Counted from the first letter of the stretch, positions 33,789 through 47,283 are shown. The stretch: 64,000 bases of DNA from Candidatus Accumulibacter appositus (GCA_000585055.1 JEMX01000061.1:70234-134233), one strand, 5' to 3'. Made by a program: numbers and translations. Notes: a model not told the origin generated them from the sequence alone.

Positions 33789-34938
33789 GTTCCTTACCGG
33801 CAATCGCTTGACCCTGCTGAACAGCGGCGCCGAGTATTTCCCGGACCTGATCGGGGCGATTGATGGCGCACAGCACGAGGTTCACCTCGAGAGCTACATT
33901 TTCGAGGACGATGCCACTGGCCAGGCGGTCGCTGCGGCACTGGCACGCGCTGCCCGCCGTGGGGTAACGGTCCGCGTGCTGGTCGACGGCTTCGGTGGCC
34001 GGGAGTTCGCCAACAGCCTGCAACCAGCACTACTCGCCGCGGGTGTGCAGGCGATGGTCTATCGTCCGGATATTGCCCGCTTCCGCCTGCGCCGCCATCG
34101 CCTGCGTCGTTTGCACCGCAAGCTGGCGGTGATCGACGGCGAAATCGCCTACGTCGGGGGTATTAATGTCATCGATGACCTCAATACCCCGTATCAGATC
34201 CCGCCGCGCTACGACTATGCGGTCCGCATCGAAGGCCCTCTGCTGGCGCCAATCCAGCAGGCGCAGCATCGGCTGTGGGAAATCGTGCAATGGGCAAGTC
34301 TCAATCGTCGCCACCGCGTGACTCGGCGCGTGCCGACCGAGCTCGCGGCACGCGGCGAGCAGACGGCCGCTTTCCTGGTGCGCGACAATATTCTCCATCG
34401 CCGCGACATCGAGGACGCTTACCTCGAGGCCATAGGCTCTGCGCAGCACGACATCCTGCTCGCCAATGCCTACTTCCTGCCCGGTCGCCGTTTTCGCCGC
34501 GCCCTGCACGATGCGGTAAAGCGCGACGTACGGGTGGTGATCCTGTTGCAGGGACGAATCGAATATCGCCTCATCCACTACGCGACACAGGCGCTTTACG
34601 GTCGTCTGCTCGGCGCCGGCATCCGCATTTTCGAGTATCGGCGCAGTTTCCTGCACGCCAAGGTGGCGGTCATCGACAGCCACTGGGCGACCGTCGGCTC
34701 CTCGAATATCGATCCTTTCAGTCTGCTGCTGGCCAGGGAGGCCAATATCGTCGTCAAGGATACGGCGTTCGCCGAAAGTCTGCGCGCGAGTCTCGATCAG
34801 GCGATGCGCAATGGGGCGCGCGAACTGCCGGTCGATAGCTGGAAACGTCTGCCCTGGCATTCGCGCCTGCTGCGTTGGGCCAGCTACAACCTGGTGCGGA
34901 TGGTGGTCGGACTCGTCGGTTACGGCGGCAAGCATTGA
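33778..34938 (+). CDS. clsB: Cardiolipin synthase, ClsB type
   Basis: This 386-residue phospholipase D superfamily enzyme should make cardiolipin at the inner membrane. Two HKD motifs are intact: HRKLAVIDGEIAYVGG near residue 113 and HAKVAVIDSHWATVGSSNID near 293. The length and lack of N-terminal membrane helices match ClsB rather than ClsA. Conserved segments HLESYIFEDDATG and LLANAYFLPGRRFRRAL also fit. The ATG at 33778 has no strong ribosome site. Repeat copy C follows the stop by one base. Confidence 0.92.
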   Translation: MAAEFLTGNRLTLLNSGAEYFPDLIGAIDGAQHEVHLESYIFEDDATGQAVAAALARAARRGVTVRVLVDGFGGREFANSLQPALLAAGVQAMVYRPDIARFRLRRHRLRRLHRKLAVIDGEIAYVGGINVIDDLNTPYQIPPRYDYAVRIEGPLLAPIQQAQHRLWEIVQWASLNRRHRVTRRVPTELAARGEQTAAFLVRDNILHRRDIEDAYLEAIGSAQHDILLANAYFLPGRRFRRALHDAVKRDVRVVILLQGRIEYRLIHYATQALYGRLLGAGIRIFEYRRSFLHAKVAVIDSHWATVGSSNIDPFSLLLAREANIVVKDTAFAESLRASLDQAMRNGARELPVDSWKRLPWHSRLLRWASYNLVRMVVGLVGYGGKH

Positions 34939-34939
34939 T

Positions 34940-35061
34940 GTGAAAGTCGCCTAGGCGACTCACGAATCTCCTTTCTCCCCTCGCGGGAGAAAGGCCGGGA
35001 AAGAGGGGGAAAGGTCATGACTTTCATGATCTGGGGTATCTCGACAAGTCATGACCGTTAG
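34940..35061 (+). repeat. Dispersed structured repeat, copy C
   Basis: This is the cleanest copy. It has the perfect palindrome GTCGCCTAGGCGAC, a hairpin CTTTCTCCC/GGGAGAAAG, and the 11-base inverted repeat GGTCATGACTT/AAGTCATGACC, then GTTAG. Compared with copy A, the palindrome centre changed from GTAC to CTAG, so pairing is kept. It fills the gap between convergent clsB and gluQ, and its terminal TTA is the gluQ stop codon on the minus strand. Confidence 0.88.
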
Positions 35062-35999
35062 CCCGGGCAGACGCCGCGCCGCGCGGGAACGCGTGCGATC
35101 GACCAGGCGGCAATCGCCCAGGGCCAGAAATCGCGCAGCGGTCCGGCGCTGATTTCCTGCGGTACGGCGTGGCCAAGAAAGCGTAGCGCCGCCGCCAGGA
35201 CAGCACTGCCGGCCGACAGATCGACCGCCGCAGCGTGCGTTTGCTTGGAGAGTTTCTCCCCGGCGTCGTTGGTCACTACCGGCAGGTGCGCGTACGTCGG
35301 TGTGCTCAGCGCCAGGCCTTGTTGCAGCCAGATTTGCCGTGGCGTCGAATCGAGCAGGTCTACGCCACGGACCACGGCGGTGATTCCTTGCGCCGCGTCA
35401 TCGACGACAACCGCCAGCTGGTAGGCGTACTGACCGTCGGCGCGCAGCAGGATGAAGTCGCCGACGGCCGCTTCGAGATTCTGTTGCACATCGCCCTGGA
35501 TGCGATCGTCGAAAGCAATCACCTGGTCGGGCACGCGCAGCCGCCAGGCGCGTGCCGCGCGGCCCCCGGCGAGGCCCTCGCGGCAGGTCCCCGGGTAGAC
35601 CAGACCGCCGTCGATCGATCGCCGTGGCGAGTGGGCGGCAATTTCCGCTCGCGAGCAGGCGCAGGGGTAGACTTCGTCGGCAAGTTGCAGGCGCACCAGG
35701 GCGGCGTGGTAGAGGTCAAGGCGTCGGCTTTGCACGAGCACTTCGCCATCCCAGGCGAAGCCGAAACCTTCGAGGGTGCGCAGGATCTCGTCGGCGGCAC
35801 CGGCAACGGTGCGCGGTTGATCGACATCCTCGATGCGCAGTAGCCACTGGCCGCCGTGGGCTCGGGCGTCGAGATAGCTGCCAACGGCGGCCACCAGTGA
35901 ACCGAAGTGCAGCGGGCCGCTTGGTGAGGGCGCAAAGCGGCCGCGATAGGGCGGCGGCGAGGGCCGAGCGCTGTCGCCTGTCGGCGTGGCGGTGCTCAT
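35058..35999 (-). CDS. gluQ: Glutamyl-Q tRNA(Asp) synthetase
   Basis: This 313-residue enzyme attaches glutamate to queuosine in tRNA-Asp. It is a truncated GluRS: the HIGH-like motif is FAPSPSGPLHFGSL, the KMSKS-like motif is KLSKQTHA, and the zinc site is CACSRAEI with Tyr and Cys in VYPGTCREG. The anticodon-binding domain is absent, as expected for the family. Its TAA stop lies inside the end of repeat copy C. It is divergent from argB, with about 90 bases between the starts. Confidence 0.95.
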   Translation of the reverse strand: MSTATPTGDSARPSPPPYRGRFAPSPSGPLHFGSLVAAVGSYLDARAHGGQWLLRIEDVDQPRTVAGAADEILRTLEGFGFAWDGEVLVQSRRLDLYHAALVRLQLADEVYPCACSRAEIAAHSPRRSIDGGLVYPGTCREGLAGGRAARAWRLRVPDQVIAFDDRIQGDVQQNLEAAVGDFILLRADGQYAYQLAVVVDDAAQGITAVVRGVDLLDSTPRQIWLQQGLALSTPTYAHLPVVTNDAGEKLSKQTHAAAVDLSAGSAVLAAALRFLGHAVPQEISAGPLRDFWPWAIAAWSIARVPARRGVCPG

Positions 36000-36059
36000 C
36001 GCGCTCGCGGCGCAGGGTTCACCGTGCGCTGCCTTTTTATTTCCACCTCTGCCGCGTAA

Positions 36060-36977
<918 letters not shown>

Positions 36978-36987
36978 GCGGGGTTCT

Positions 36988-37635
36988 GTGCTGAGCGCTT
37001 CCTCAGCGGTCTGGTTGTTCGACCTAGATAACACTCTGCACAACGCCAGCCCGCACATCTTTCCGCACATCAACCGTTCGATGGTCGCCTACATCTGCGA
37101 GCACCTTGGCGTCGACGCGGACGAAGCGACGCGTATCCGGCAGGCGTACTGGCAGCGCTACGGCGCCACCCTGCTTGGCCTGATGCGCCATCATGCGATC
37201 GATCCGAAGCATTTTCTCTGGCATACGCACCAGTTTCCGGATCTGCGGCCGATGCTGGTTTTCGAGCGTGCCCTGAAAGCCATGCTTGGCCGCCTGCCTG
37301 GGCGCAAGATCGTTTTCTCGAATGCGCCGCAGCATTATAGCGAGGCGGTTCTGGAAATGATCGGCATAGGCCGCTGTTTCGACGCTGTCTACTCGGTCGA
37401 GCGCCTGCGCTTTCAGCCGAAACCGGCGCTCGCTGGTTTTCACCACCTCTTGCGCAGCGAGCGTTTGCAGGCACGGCGCTGCATCATGGTCGAGGATACG
37501 CTGCCCAACCTGCGCACCGCCAAGCGGCTCGGCATGAAGACCGTCTGGGTGAGCGCGGAAACGCGCCAGCCGGCCTGGGTCGACCTGCGTCTGGTTTCGA
37601 TTCTCGATTTGCCGCGCCAGCGCGCACGCCTGTGA
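36988..37635 (+). CDS. HAD-family pyrimidine 5'-nucleotidase
   Basis: This 215-residue haloacid dehalogenase family phosphatase is related to yeast Sdt1/Phm8 and bacterial pyrimidine 5'-nucleotidases. Catalytic motif I is WLFDLDNTLHN, motif II is KIVFSNAPQHY, motif III Lys is in RFQPKPALAGF and motif IV is MVEDTLPNLRTAK. The helical cap between I and II is of the expected size. Translation starts at GTG 36988. It is probably co-transcribed with argB. Confidence 0.9.
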   Translation: MLSASSAVWLFDLDNTLHNASPHIFPHINRSMVAYICEHLGVDADEATRIRQAYWQRYGATLLGLMRHHAIDPKHFLWHTHQFPDLRPMLVFERALKAMLGRLPGRKIVFSNAPQHYSEAVLEMIGIGRCFDAVYSVERLRFQPKPALAGFHHLLRSERLQARRCIMVEDTLPNLRTAKRLGMKTVWVSAETRQPAWVDLRLVSILDLPRQRARL

Positions 37636-37757
37636 AGGGTCAGCGAAGGTGCGCTCACCGCAGCGTTTCCATGCGCCTTTATCAGTCATGAGTGTTGCCG
37701 CACCGCGACCTGACGCAGTCGTGTAGACTCTGCCGGCAGCAATTTCTGTCGGGCGCC

Positions 37758-40700
37758 ATGAGAGAGTCGGGTTCACTGGAACAGCAGCTACTTGAGTACA
37801 AGGCCATCCTCGAGCATTCGGGGATTGCCGTGGTGTGCACGCGCAATCGTCGCGTGTACCGCTGCAATCCTCGTGCCGAAGCGCTTTTTGGCTGGCCGGA
37901 GGGAACTCTTGTCGGCCAGCAAGACCTGGTTTTCTACCCCGACAGCGCGGCTGGTGAGGCGCTGCGCGGGCAAGCGCGTGCGGCGCTGAGCGTCGGCCAG
38001 ATCCTCGACCTCGAAATGCCCCTGGCGCGCCGCGACGGCAGCCGCTTTGTCGCGCATCTGATTGCCCGCGCGATCGATCCTGGCGCACTCGGGCAGGGTG
38101 CCGTGTGGATCGTGCGCGACATCACCGAGGAGGTCGACGCACGCCAGGCAAGCGCACAGTTGCTGCGCGAGCAGCAGCTCATTTTTCAGAACGCCGAAAC
38201 CGGCATCGTCATCCTGCGCGAGCGTGCCATCCAGCGCTGTAATCGGCGTTTCGCCGAGATTCTCGGCTATGCGCCAGACGAATTGATCGGTCAGCTGACA
38301 CGCATCTACTACCCGAGTGACGAGGCCTGGCTGGAAACCGGACGCCAGGCTTACAAAGCAATTACCGAAACCGGTATCTACCGGGGCGAGACGGCCTTCA
38401 TTCGCCGCGACGGAACGCCGATCTGGAGCCATATCACCGGCAGCATGATCAACCCGGCCAAGCCCCAGGACGGCTACATATGGCTCTACGAAGACATCAC
38501 CGAGAAGCGCCGGGCAAGCCGTGCCATGGACGCGCTGCTGCGCGAGCAGACGCTGATCTTCGAACGGGCGCCGATCGGCATCGCCTTCTTGCGTGAGCGC
38601 ATCATTCAGCGCTGCAATCCGAGCTTCGAGCGCATCTTCGGCTATCAGCCGGGGCAACTGATCGGCCAGTCGACGCGCGTCTGCTTCGCCAATGAGCCCG
38701 CCTGGAACGAAGCCGGCGAACGTGCCCTGCGTGGCATCAACGAACTCGGCACCTTCGTCGGCGAGATCGAATACTGCCAGGCCGATGGCACGCCGATCTG
38801 GTGCCAGGTGACCGGTAGTCTGCTCAACCCGGAAAACCATGACGAAGGCCACATCTGGCTGTTCCAGGACATCACCGCGCATCACGCGGCCCAGGAAGCC
38901 CTGCGGAAAAGTCATCTCGAACTCGAGCAGCGTGTTGCCGAACGCACGCACGAGTTATCGCAGCAACTTGACTTCATGCACCAACTCGTCGAGGCCATCC
39001 CGGGACCGGTGTTCTACAAGAATCGCCAGGGCCTCTATCTCGGCTGTAATCAGGCCTTCCTCGAGATGATCGGCAAGTCACGTCGCGAAGTGGTCGGGGC
39101 AAGCGTCTACGATGTCGCGCCGCGCGCGCTGGCCGATCGCTACATGGCGGCTGACGAAGCGCTTTTTCAACGCCTGGGTTCGCAGGTGTACGAAACACAG
39201 GTGCTGCGCGCCGATGGCGAGTACCGCGACGTCGTTTTTCACAAGGCGATCTACGGCGTTTCCGGCGAAGCGGCCGGCGGTTTGGTCGGCATCATGCTCG
39301 ACGTGACCGATCGCAAGCGTATGGAGCAACGCCTGCAGCAGGCGGCGACCGTTTTCGACAGCAGCGCCGAAGGCATTACCATCACCTCGCCAGAGGGTGA
39401 GATCATCGCCGTCAACCGTGCCTTTTCCGAGATCACCGGTTACTGCGAGGCCGATGTCGTCGGGGTCAACCCGCGCATCCTGCAGTCGGGTCTTCAGGAC
39501 CCGGACTTTTACCGTGAGATGTGGCGGACCTTGCGCACCTGTGGGCGCTGGCGGGGCGAATTGTGGAACCGGCGCAAGGACGGTCAGGCCTTTCTGGAGT
39601 CGCTGACGATCAGTGCCGTCGAGGACGCACAGGGTTGCGTGACCCATTACGTGGGCGTCTTCTCGGATATCACCGAACTGCGCAAGGCGCACGATCAGCT
39701 CGACCACCAGGCCCATCACGATCCGCTTACCGGCCTGCCCAACCGTCTGTTGCTCGGTGATCGCCTGCACAAGGCGCTGCAGCGTGCTCACCGCGATGAG
39801 CGCGGGCTGGCGGTCCTGTTCGTCGACCTCGATCGCTTCAAGAACATCAACGATACCCTCGGTCATCAGGTCGGCGATCGAGTTCTCTGTGAGGTGGCGC
39901 GGCGCCTGACCCGATTGCGGCGGGAAGCGGACACGGTGGGTCGCCTCGGTGGCGACGAGTTCCTGATCATCATCGAGGATCTCGCCGATCCGGCAGCCGT
40001 TTCGCATATCGCGGACAAGATTCTCAGCCTCTTGCAGGACTCGCCGGTGACCGTCGAGCAGGAGTTCTATGTCGGGGCCAGCATCGGCATCAGCCTCTTT
40101 CCCCAGGATGGCGGCGACGCCGAAACGCTGATGAAGAATGCCGATGTGGCCATGTACCGCGCCAAGGAGCGCGGACGCAACACCTACGAGTTCTTTACCA
40201 AGGAACTGACGCAGTCGTCGCTGGCGCGCCTGCAGATGGAAACCGACCTGCGGCGGGCCATCGATCGCGGCGAGTTGCGGGTCTTCCTGCAGCCGCAGTT
40301 CTCGCTGCGCAGCGGCGAGCTGGTCGGTGCCGAAGCGCTGGTGCGCTGGCTGCGTCCCGAGCTGGGTCTGGTGATGCCCGGTGAGTTCATCAAGCTTGCC
40401 GAGGAATCGGGGCTGATCGTTCCGATCGGCGAATGGGTCCAACAGACGGCCGCTGGCCAGTGGGCGGCGTGGGTTAACGAAGGCCGCCAGCCGGGCGTGC
40501 TGTCGATCAACGTCTCCGGCATCGAATTCCGGCGCGGTCGAATCCAGGAAACGGCTCGCAAGACCCTGGATGCGTCGTGCCTTGCGCCGCAATTCCTCGA
40601 ATTGGAGATCACTGAAAGCGCGATCATGAGCCAGGCCGAGAACAGCGTTCAGGTTCTCGATGCGCTGCGGGTGATGGGACTCGGCCTGGTGATCGACGAC

Positions 40701-40991
40701 TTCGGCACCGGCTATTCCTCGCTCGCCTACCTGAAACGTCTGCCGCTCAACAAACTCAAGATCGACCAGAGTTTTGTCCGTGGCTTGCCAGACGACGCCG
40801 AGGATCGGGCGATTACCCGCGCGGTCATTGCCCTTGCCCACAGCCTGCAACTGACGGTCATCGCCGAAGGCGTCGAGACCGAGGCGCAGCGCGATTTCCT
40901 GGCCGACGAAGGCTGCGACGAAATGCAGGGTTATCTACGTGGCAAGCCGATGCCGCTCGACGAGTTCCGGCAACGCTTCCTGGCGGGCTGA
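37758..40991 (+). CDS. Multi-PAS GGDEF-EAL cyclic-di-GMP protein
   Basis: This 1077-residue soluble protein has five PAS domains. The first three (about 10-130, 140-260, 265-385) are related copies, each ending in WI/WLxxDIT. They are followed by a coiled-coil linker, PAS4 (about 410-520), PAS5 (about 525-645), GGDEF (about 655-820) and EAL (about 830-1075). GGDEF is intact (GRLGGDEFLIII). The EAL domain keeps GAEALVRW, the acidic site in LEITESAI, DDFGTGYSSLAYL and IAEGVETEAQ, so phosphodiesterase activity is expected. Net activity cannot be decided. The start ATG 37758 is preferred, but GTG 37692 is in frame. Confidence 0.9.
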   Translation: MRESGSLEQQLLEYKAILEHSGIAVVCTRNRRVYRCNPRAEALFGWPEGTLVGQQDLVFYPDSAAGEALRGQARAALSVGQILDLEMPLARRDGSRFVAHLIARAIDPGALGQGAVWIVRDITEEVDARQASAQLLREQQLIFQNAETGIVILRERAIQRCNRRFAEILGYAPDELIGQLTRIYYPSDEAWLETGRQAYKAITETGIYRGETAFIRRDGTPIWSHITGSMINPAKPQDGYIWLYEDITEKRRASRAMDALLREQTLIFERAPIGIAFLRERIIQRCNPSFERIFGYQPGQLIGQSTRVCFANEPAWNEAGERALRGINELGTFVGEIEYCQADGTPIWCQVTGSLLNPENHDEGHIWLFQDITAHHAAQEALRKSHLELEQRVAERTHELSQQLDFMHQLVEAIPGPVFYKNRQGLYLGCNQAFLEMIGKSRREVVGASVYDVAPRALADRYMAADEALFQRLGSQVYETQVLRADGEYRDVVFHKAIYGVSGEAAGGLVGIMLDVTDRKRMEQRLQQAATVFDSSAEGITITSPEGEIIAVNRAFSEITGYCEADVVGVNPRILQSGLQDPDFYREMWRTLRTCGRWRGELWNRRKDGQAFLESLTISAVEDAQGCVTHYVGVFSDITELRKAHDQLDHQAHHDPLTGLPNRLLLGDRLHKALQRAHRDERGLAVLFVDLDRFKNINDTLGHQVGDRVLCEVARRLTRLRREADTVGRLGGDEFLIIIEDLADPAAVSHIADKILSLLQDSPVTVEQEFYVGASIGISLFPQDGGDAETLMKNADVAMYRAKERGRNTYEFFTKELTQSSLARLQMETDLRRAIDRGELRVFLQPQFSLRSGELVGAEALVRWLRPELGLVMPGEFIKLAEESGLIVPIGEWVQQTAAGQWAAWVNEGRQPGVLSINVSGIEFRRGRIQETARKTLDASCLAPQFLELEITESAIMSQAENSVQVLDALRVMGLGLVIDDFGTGYSSLAYLKRLPLNKLKIDQSFVRGLPDDAEDRAITRAVIALAHSLQLTVIAEGVETEAQRDFLADEGCDEMQGYLRGKPMPLDEFRQRFLAG

Positions 40992-40996
40992 ATCGA

Positions 40997-44019
<3,023 letters not shown>

Positions 44020-44141
44020 CAGGGAACCCGAGAGTAGATGGACAGGCACGCGTCCGGACGGCAAACTGATATAGAATATCAGGTTTGTCGCTTGGCTTCG
44101 CCGGCCTCAGATCAGTCATTGTTGTCAATGGGAGTTTGGAC

Positions 44142-44777
44142 ATGATTCGTATAACGGCAGTTGCGGTTCTCCTGGCCGCCAGTTTACCCGCCTTCGCGTC
44201 AGAGCAGGCGCCAGCAAAGCTTGACCTGGCGAAAGCCAAGGAGATTGCCGAAGGTCTTTGCGTGGCTTGCCACGGCGCCGATGGCAATAGCCCGACATCG
44301 GCCAATCCGATCATTGCCGGCCAGATTCCGCAGTATCTGTACAAACAGCTGAGCAATTTCAAATCGGTCGACGGCAAGCCGCCGGTACGTGACAACGCGA
44401 TCATGGGTGGGATGGTCGCGGCGCTTTCGGATGAAGACATGCGCAGCCTGGCGGTGTACTTCTCGCAGCAAAAAATGCAGCCTTCGGTGGCGACCAACGA
44501 AAAGCTGCTTGCGGAAGGCCAGGCGCTCTGGCGCAAGGGCGACTTCGACAAAGGCATCCCCGCCTGTGCAGGCTGCCATGGACCCGCCGGTGCCGGTCTG
44601 CCGGCGCAGTATCCGCGCCTGGCCGGGCAGTACGCAGAGTACACGGTGAGCCAGTTGAAGACTTTTCGCAGCCACGAACGGGCCAACGACGCCGAGAGCA
44701 TGATGCGCGTCATTGCCGGCAAGCTCTCCGACCCGCAGATCAACGCCGTCGCCGAGTATGTTGCTGGTTTGCGCTAA
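44142..44777 (+). CDS. Diheme cytochrome c4
   Basis: This 211-residue periplasmic electron carrier has a signal peptide (IRITAVAVLLAASLPAFA) and two similar c-type domains, each with a heme site: CVACHGADGNS and CAGCHGPAGAGL. Met ligands are likely in the IMGGMVAAL and MMRVIAGKL segments. Cytochrome c4 passes electrons from the bc1 complex to terminal oxidases or reductases. The divergent layout with engB is common in betaproteobacteria. I start at ATG 44142, directly before the signal peptide. Confidence 0.94.
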   Translation: MIRITAVAVLLAASLPAFASEQAPAKLDLAKAKEIAEGLCVACHGADGNSPTSANPIIAGQIPQYLYKQLSNFKSVDGKPPVRDNAIMGGMVAALSDEDMRSLAVYFSQQKMQPSVATNEKLLAEGQALWRKGDFDKGIPACAGCHGPAGAGLPAQYPRLAGQYAEYTVSQLKTFRSHERANDAESMMRVIAGKLSDPQINAVAEYVAGLR

Positions 44778-44913
44778 GCACTCTCGCAGCCGCTTTTCGC
44801 GCAGGACTTCACGGCGAATTTAACGGCTCGTGGCATGGGCAAGACTTTCCTTGGCAATGGGCGGCGGACGCTCTAGTATGGTGTCGTGACTTCTTGACCA
44901 GAAAGGACGTTTC

Positions 44914-45345
44914 ATGAAGACCCTCAAGCAAATCCTCGCTAGCAAGGGTGGCAAGCTGGTAACCGTCGCGCCCGATGACTCGGTTTTCACGGCCTTGCAG
45001 GTAATGGCCGAACATAACGTCGGCGCGGTCCTGGTGATCGACAAGAAGCAGTTGCTGGGTATCTTCTCTGAGCGTGACTATGCTCGCAAGGTAAGCCTGC
45101 TCGACAAGTCGTCGAGAGACACGCGGGTTCGCGACATCATGAGCGACAAGGTGCTGTACGTGACGCCTGACCAGACGGTGGACGAGTGCATGGCGATCAT
45201 GACCGAAAGACACTTCCGTCACCTTCCCGTTCTCGACGAGGATCACACGCTTCTTGGTATCGTTTCGATTGGCGACGTGGTCAAGGAAACGATTTCCGAA
45301 CAGCAGTTCATCATCCAGCAGATGGAGAAGTATATCTCCGGCTGA
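44914..45345 (+). CDS. Tandem CBS-domain protein
   Basis: This 143-residue protein consists almost wholly of two CBS motifs: VTVAPDDSVFTALQVMAEHNVGAVLVID with GIFSERDYARKV, and YVTPDQTVDECMAIMTERHFRHLPVLD with GIVSIGDVVKE. A pair of CBS motifs forms one Bateman module that binds adenosyl ligands such as AMP or ATP. No effector domain is attached and the partner is unknown. AAAGGA precedes the ATG. Such stand-alone CBS proteins are common in Rhodocyclales. Confidence 0.93.
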   Translation: MKTLKQILASKGGKLVTVAPDDSVFTALQVMAEHNVGAVLVIDKKQLLGIFSERDYARKVSLLDKSSRDTRVRDIMSDKVLYVTPDQTVDECMAIMTERHFRHLPVLDEDHTLLGIVSIGDVVKETISEQQFIIQQMEKYISG

Positions 45346-45735
45346 TTGCGGGATTGGCTTTTCTGGGGCGATCTTTCTGGCGACGCCGACAGTTCGTTGC
45401 CAGGAGCTTTTCTCCACCTCTTCCGACGGGCGCATCTTCGAAATCTGACAGGCTTCCCTCGCCTGTTCCCGCACGATTCCAAATAGGCAGATCTCAACTC
45501 GCCTTGACGATGCCGTCCTGGCTCTGGCGCCGCCAGTCGCTGGCGCAGCGGCGTCCTGGCTGCGGCGCAGTGCGCGCGCGGCCTGCCTCGCGAGTAGCCG
45601 ATAGAAGCCCGCGTGCGATATAGCGGCAAACGGGCTGCTTGGCTGGTTGCGGCCACTTTCCGCGCGGAACGCGGACGCTTTTCGCGGCGCGATGATTTTT
45701 TTGCGGCGACGCGTGTTTGACCCTCGAAGCGAACC
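45346..45735. other. 390-base region without a recognised gene
   Basis: This stretch separates the CBS and antiporter genes. Frames open on both strands, but their products are Arg/Ser/Pro-rich and look like high-GC noise. GC-rich near-repeats (around 45520-45560) and the AT-rich tract GATGATTTTTTT just before the antiporter gene are the only local features. I see no terminator or operator. Confidence 0.5.
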
Positions 45736-47022
45736 ATGACCTATCCCACCATCCTCAGCGCCTCCGTGTTCCTGCTCATCGTTTTCGCCGTCGAGCGCCT
45801 TTGCCGGCGCTCGGGGGTGCCGTCGGTGATCGTCCTGGTGGCCAGCGGCCTCCTGGCGCGGCCTATGCTCGACTCCGTCGGCGTGACCCTCGGCTGGGCC
45901 GGCACCCTGGTGCCGATCATCGGGACCATCGGCCTGGTGCTGATCGTGCTGGAAGGCGCTCTGGACATCGAATTGCGGCGCGAGCGTCTGCGCCTCATCG
46001 GGGCGACCTTTCTCCTGGCTACTGCTGGTTTCGTCATTGCTACCGTCAGCTTCGCACTTGCCGGGAGATGGGTGTTGGGGCTCGGTGCGGTGCAGGCCGT
46101 TCTGCTGGCGACCTCGGTCGCCGTCATCAGCAGCGCAGTGGCCATTCCCAGCAGTACTTTTCTGCCGCCCAAGGCGCGCGAATTCATTACCTACGAAAGC
46201 TCGATGTCGGACATCATCGGTGTCCTGGTCTTCTTTTCCCTGCTCGGGTCGGACGGTACGGTAAGCGGCGCCCTGCTGGCGTTGCTCGGTGGCGGTGTCC
46301 TGTCGCTGCTGCTGTCGATGCTCTGCGCGCTGGTGCTTCTGCTGCTGCTGTTGCGAGTGTCCGGGCCGATCCGCTTCGTGCCGCTGCTGGCGGGCCTCTT
46401 CGCCTTGTACGCGACAGGCGAACTGCTGCATCTCTCACCGTTGATCATGGTGCTCTTTCTGGGCTTGTTGCTCAACAAGCCGTCCTTGGTGACCCGCTTC
46501 CGGCCGGTTCGACTGTGGGTCAGCAGAGAATACGAGTCGACCATTTCCGAGTTTCGTACCCTGGTCGTGGAGCTGACCTTCGTCGTGCGGGGCTTCTTTT
46601 TCGTGCTCCTTGGCTACTGGACCGATCTTTCCGATCTCGCTTCCTTGTCGGCCTGGCTCGGGGCGGGTCTGGTGCTGGCAGTGGTCTACGGCAGCCGCTT
46701 CGTCATGTTGCGACTGATGCTGGGGCCAGCGGCTGCCGGGCCGCTGATGTGGATTGCCCCGCGCGGCTTGATTACCGTTCTGCTCTTCCTGCACGTGCGC
46801 GAAGCGTTCTCGTTGCCGAGTTATCTCAACGGTTCGATCATGCTGGTGGTGCTGGCGTCATCGGCATTCATTCTGATCGCCAGCTATCTCGTCAACCGTC
46901 AGGTGCCGCTGGCAGCGCCGCCCGATGCGCCGCCTCTGCCGCTTCCCGATGATCAGGCGCCGGCTTTGGCCGCCGATAGCGACGCTGAGCAGGCCAGGAG
47001 CGAAGCGCGCACGCAGGTCTGA
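45736..47022 (+). CDS. Cation/proton antiporter (CPA family)
   Basis: This 428-residue membrane protein has about 12 helices in the monovalent cation:proton antiporter fold. Family-like segments are RRSGVPSVIVLVASGLLARP, GLVLIVLEGALDIELRRERL, LATSVAVISSAVAIPSSTFL (the exchange region) and WIAPRGLITVLLFLHV. The C-terminus is a short Pro/Ala/Asp-rich tail with no TrkA-N regulatory domain. It should exchange sodium or potassium for protons in pH or salt balance; the ion is not determined. The gene stands alone. Confidence 0.87.
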   Translation: MTYPTILSASVFLLIVFAVERLCRRSGVPSVIVLVASGLLARPMLDSVGVTLGWAGTLVPIIGTIGLVLIVLEGALDIELRRERLRLIGATFLLATAGFVIATVSFALAGRWVLGLGAVQAVLLATSVAVISSAVAIPSSTFLPPKAREFITYESSMSDIIGVLVFFSLLGSDGTVSGALLALLGGGVLSLLLSMLCALVLLLLLLRVSGPIRFVPLLAGLFALYATGELLHLSPLIMVLFLGLLLNKPSLVTRFRPVRLWVSREYESTISEFRTLVVELTFVVRGFFFVLLGYWTDLSDLASLSAWLGAGLVLAVVYGSRFVMLRLMLGPAAAGPLMWIAPRGLITVLLFLHVREAFSLPSYLNGSIMLVVLASSAFILIASYLVNRQVPLAAPPDAPPLPLPDDQAPALAADSDAEQARSEARTQV

Positions 47023-47104
47023 GCCGGTTGCCGGTAAGGCTTGCATTATTTCCCACCCTCGGTTCTAATTACCCTTCGCCTCCAATGACTCTTACGTGAC
47101 GACG

Positions 47105-47260
47105 ATGCGCCATTTTTTCGACCATGATAATTGTCCGCTTGCGTCTACTGAAGCTTGCGTGGTCGTTGCCGTCGGCATTTTGCTGGTAGACGTCGTACCT
47201 TTGGTACGCGTACCAGACGATGCACCGTCGAGGGCCGGGAGAAGATCAGTCAGAGCGTAG
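47105..47260 (+). CDS. Branched-chain-rich leader peptide of ilvBN
   Basis: This 51-codon frame ends 116 bases before ilvB. Residues 19-36 read VVVAVGILLVDVVPLVRV: nine Val, three Leu and one Ile in 18 codons. The Val/Leu run (47159-47212) overlaps a hairpin (CGTACC-TTT-GGTACG, extendable with TGGTA/TACCA), and a terminator follows at 47284. This is the layout of an amino-acid attenuator such as the one before E. coli ilvB (ivbL peptide). The ribosome site is weak. Ribosome stalling at Val/Leu codons preventing termination is inferred. Confidence 0.75.
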   Translation: MRHFFDHDNCPLASTEACVVVAVGILLVDVVPLVRVPDDAPSRAGRRSVRA

Positions 47261-47283
47261 AAAGAAGCGACAACTCATTCCAG

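Noticed and set aside
39078-40850. Long minus-strand open frame (about 590 codons) opposite the multi-PAS GGDEF-EAL gene
   Set aside because: The plus strand encodes complete GGDEF and EAL motifs. The opposite frame has no family features and reflects high-GC codon bias.
45346-45735. Possible extra gene between the CBS and antiporter genes
   Set aside because: Frames on both strands give Arg/Ser-rich products without any conserved motif or ribosome site.
44809-46431. Minus-strand open frame of about 540 codons across the CBS and antiporter genes
   Set aside because: Its product is Gln/Arg/Asp-rich low complexity, while the plus strand has two convincing genes.
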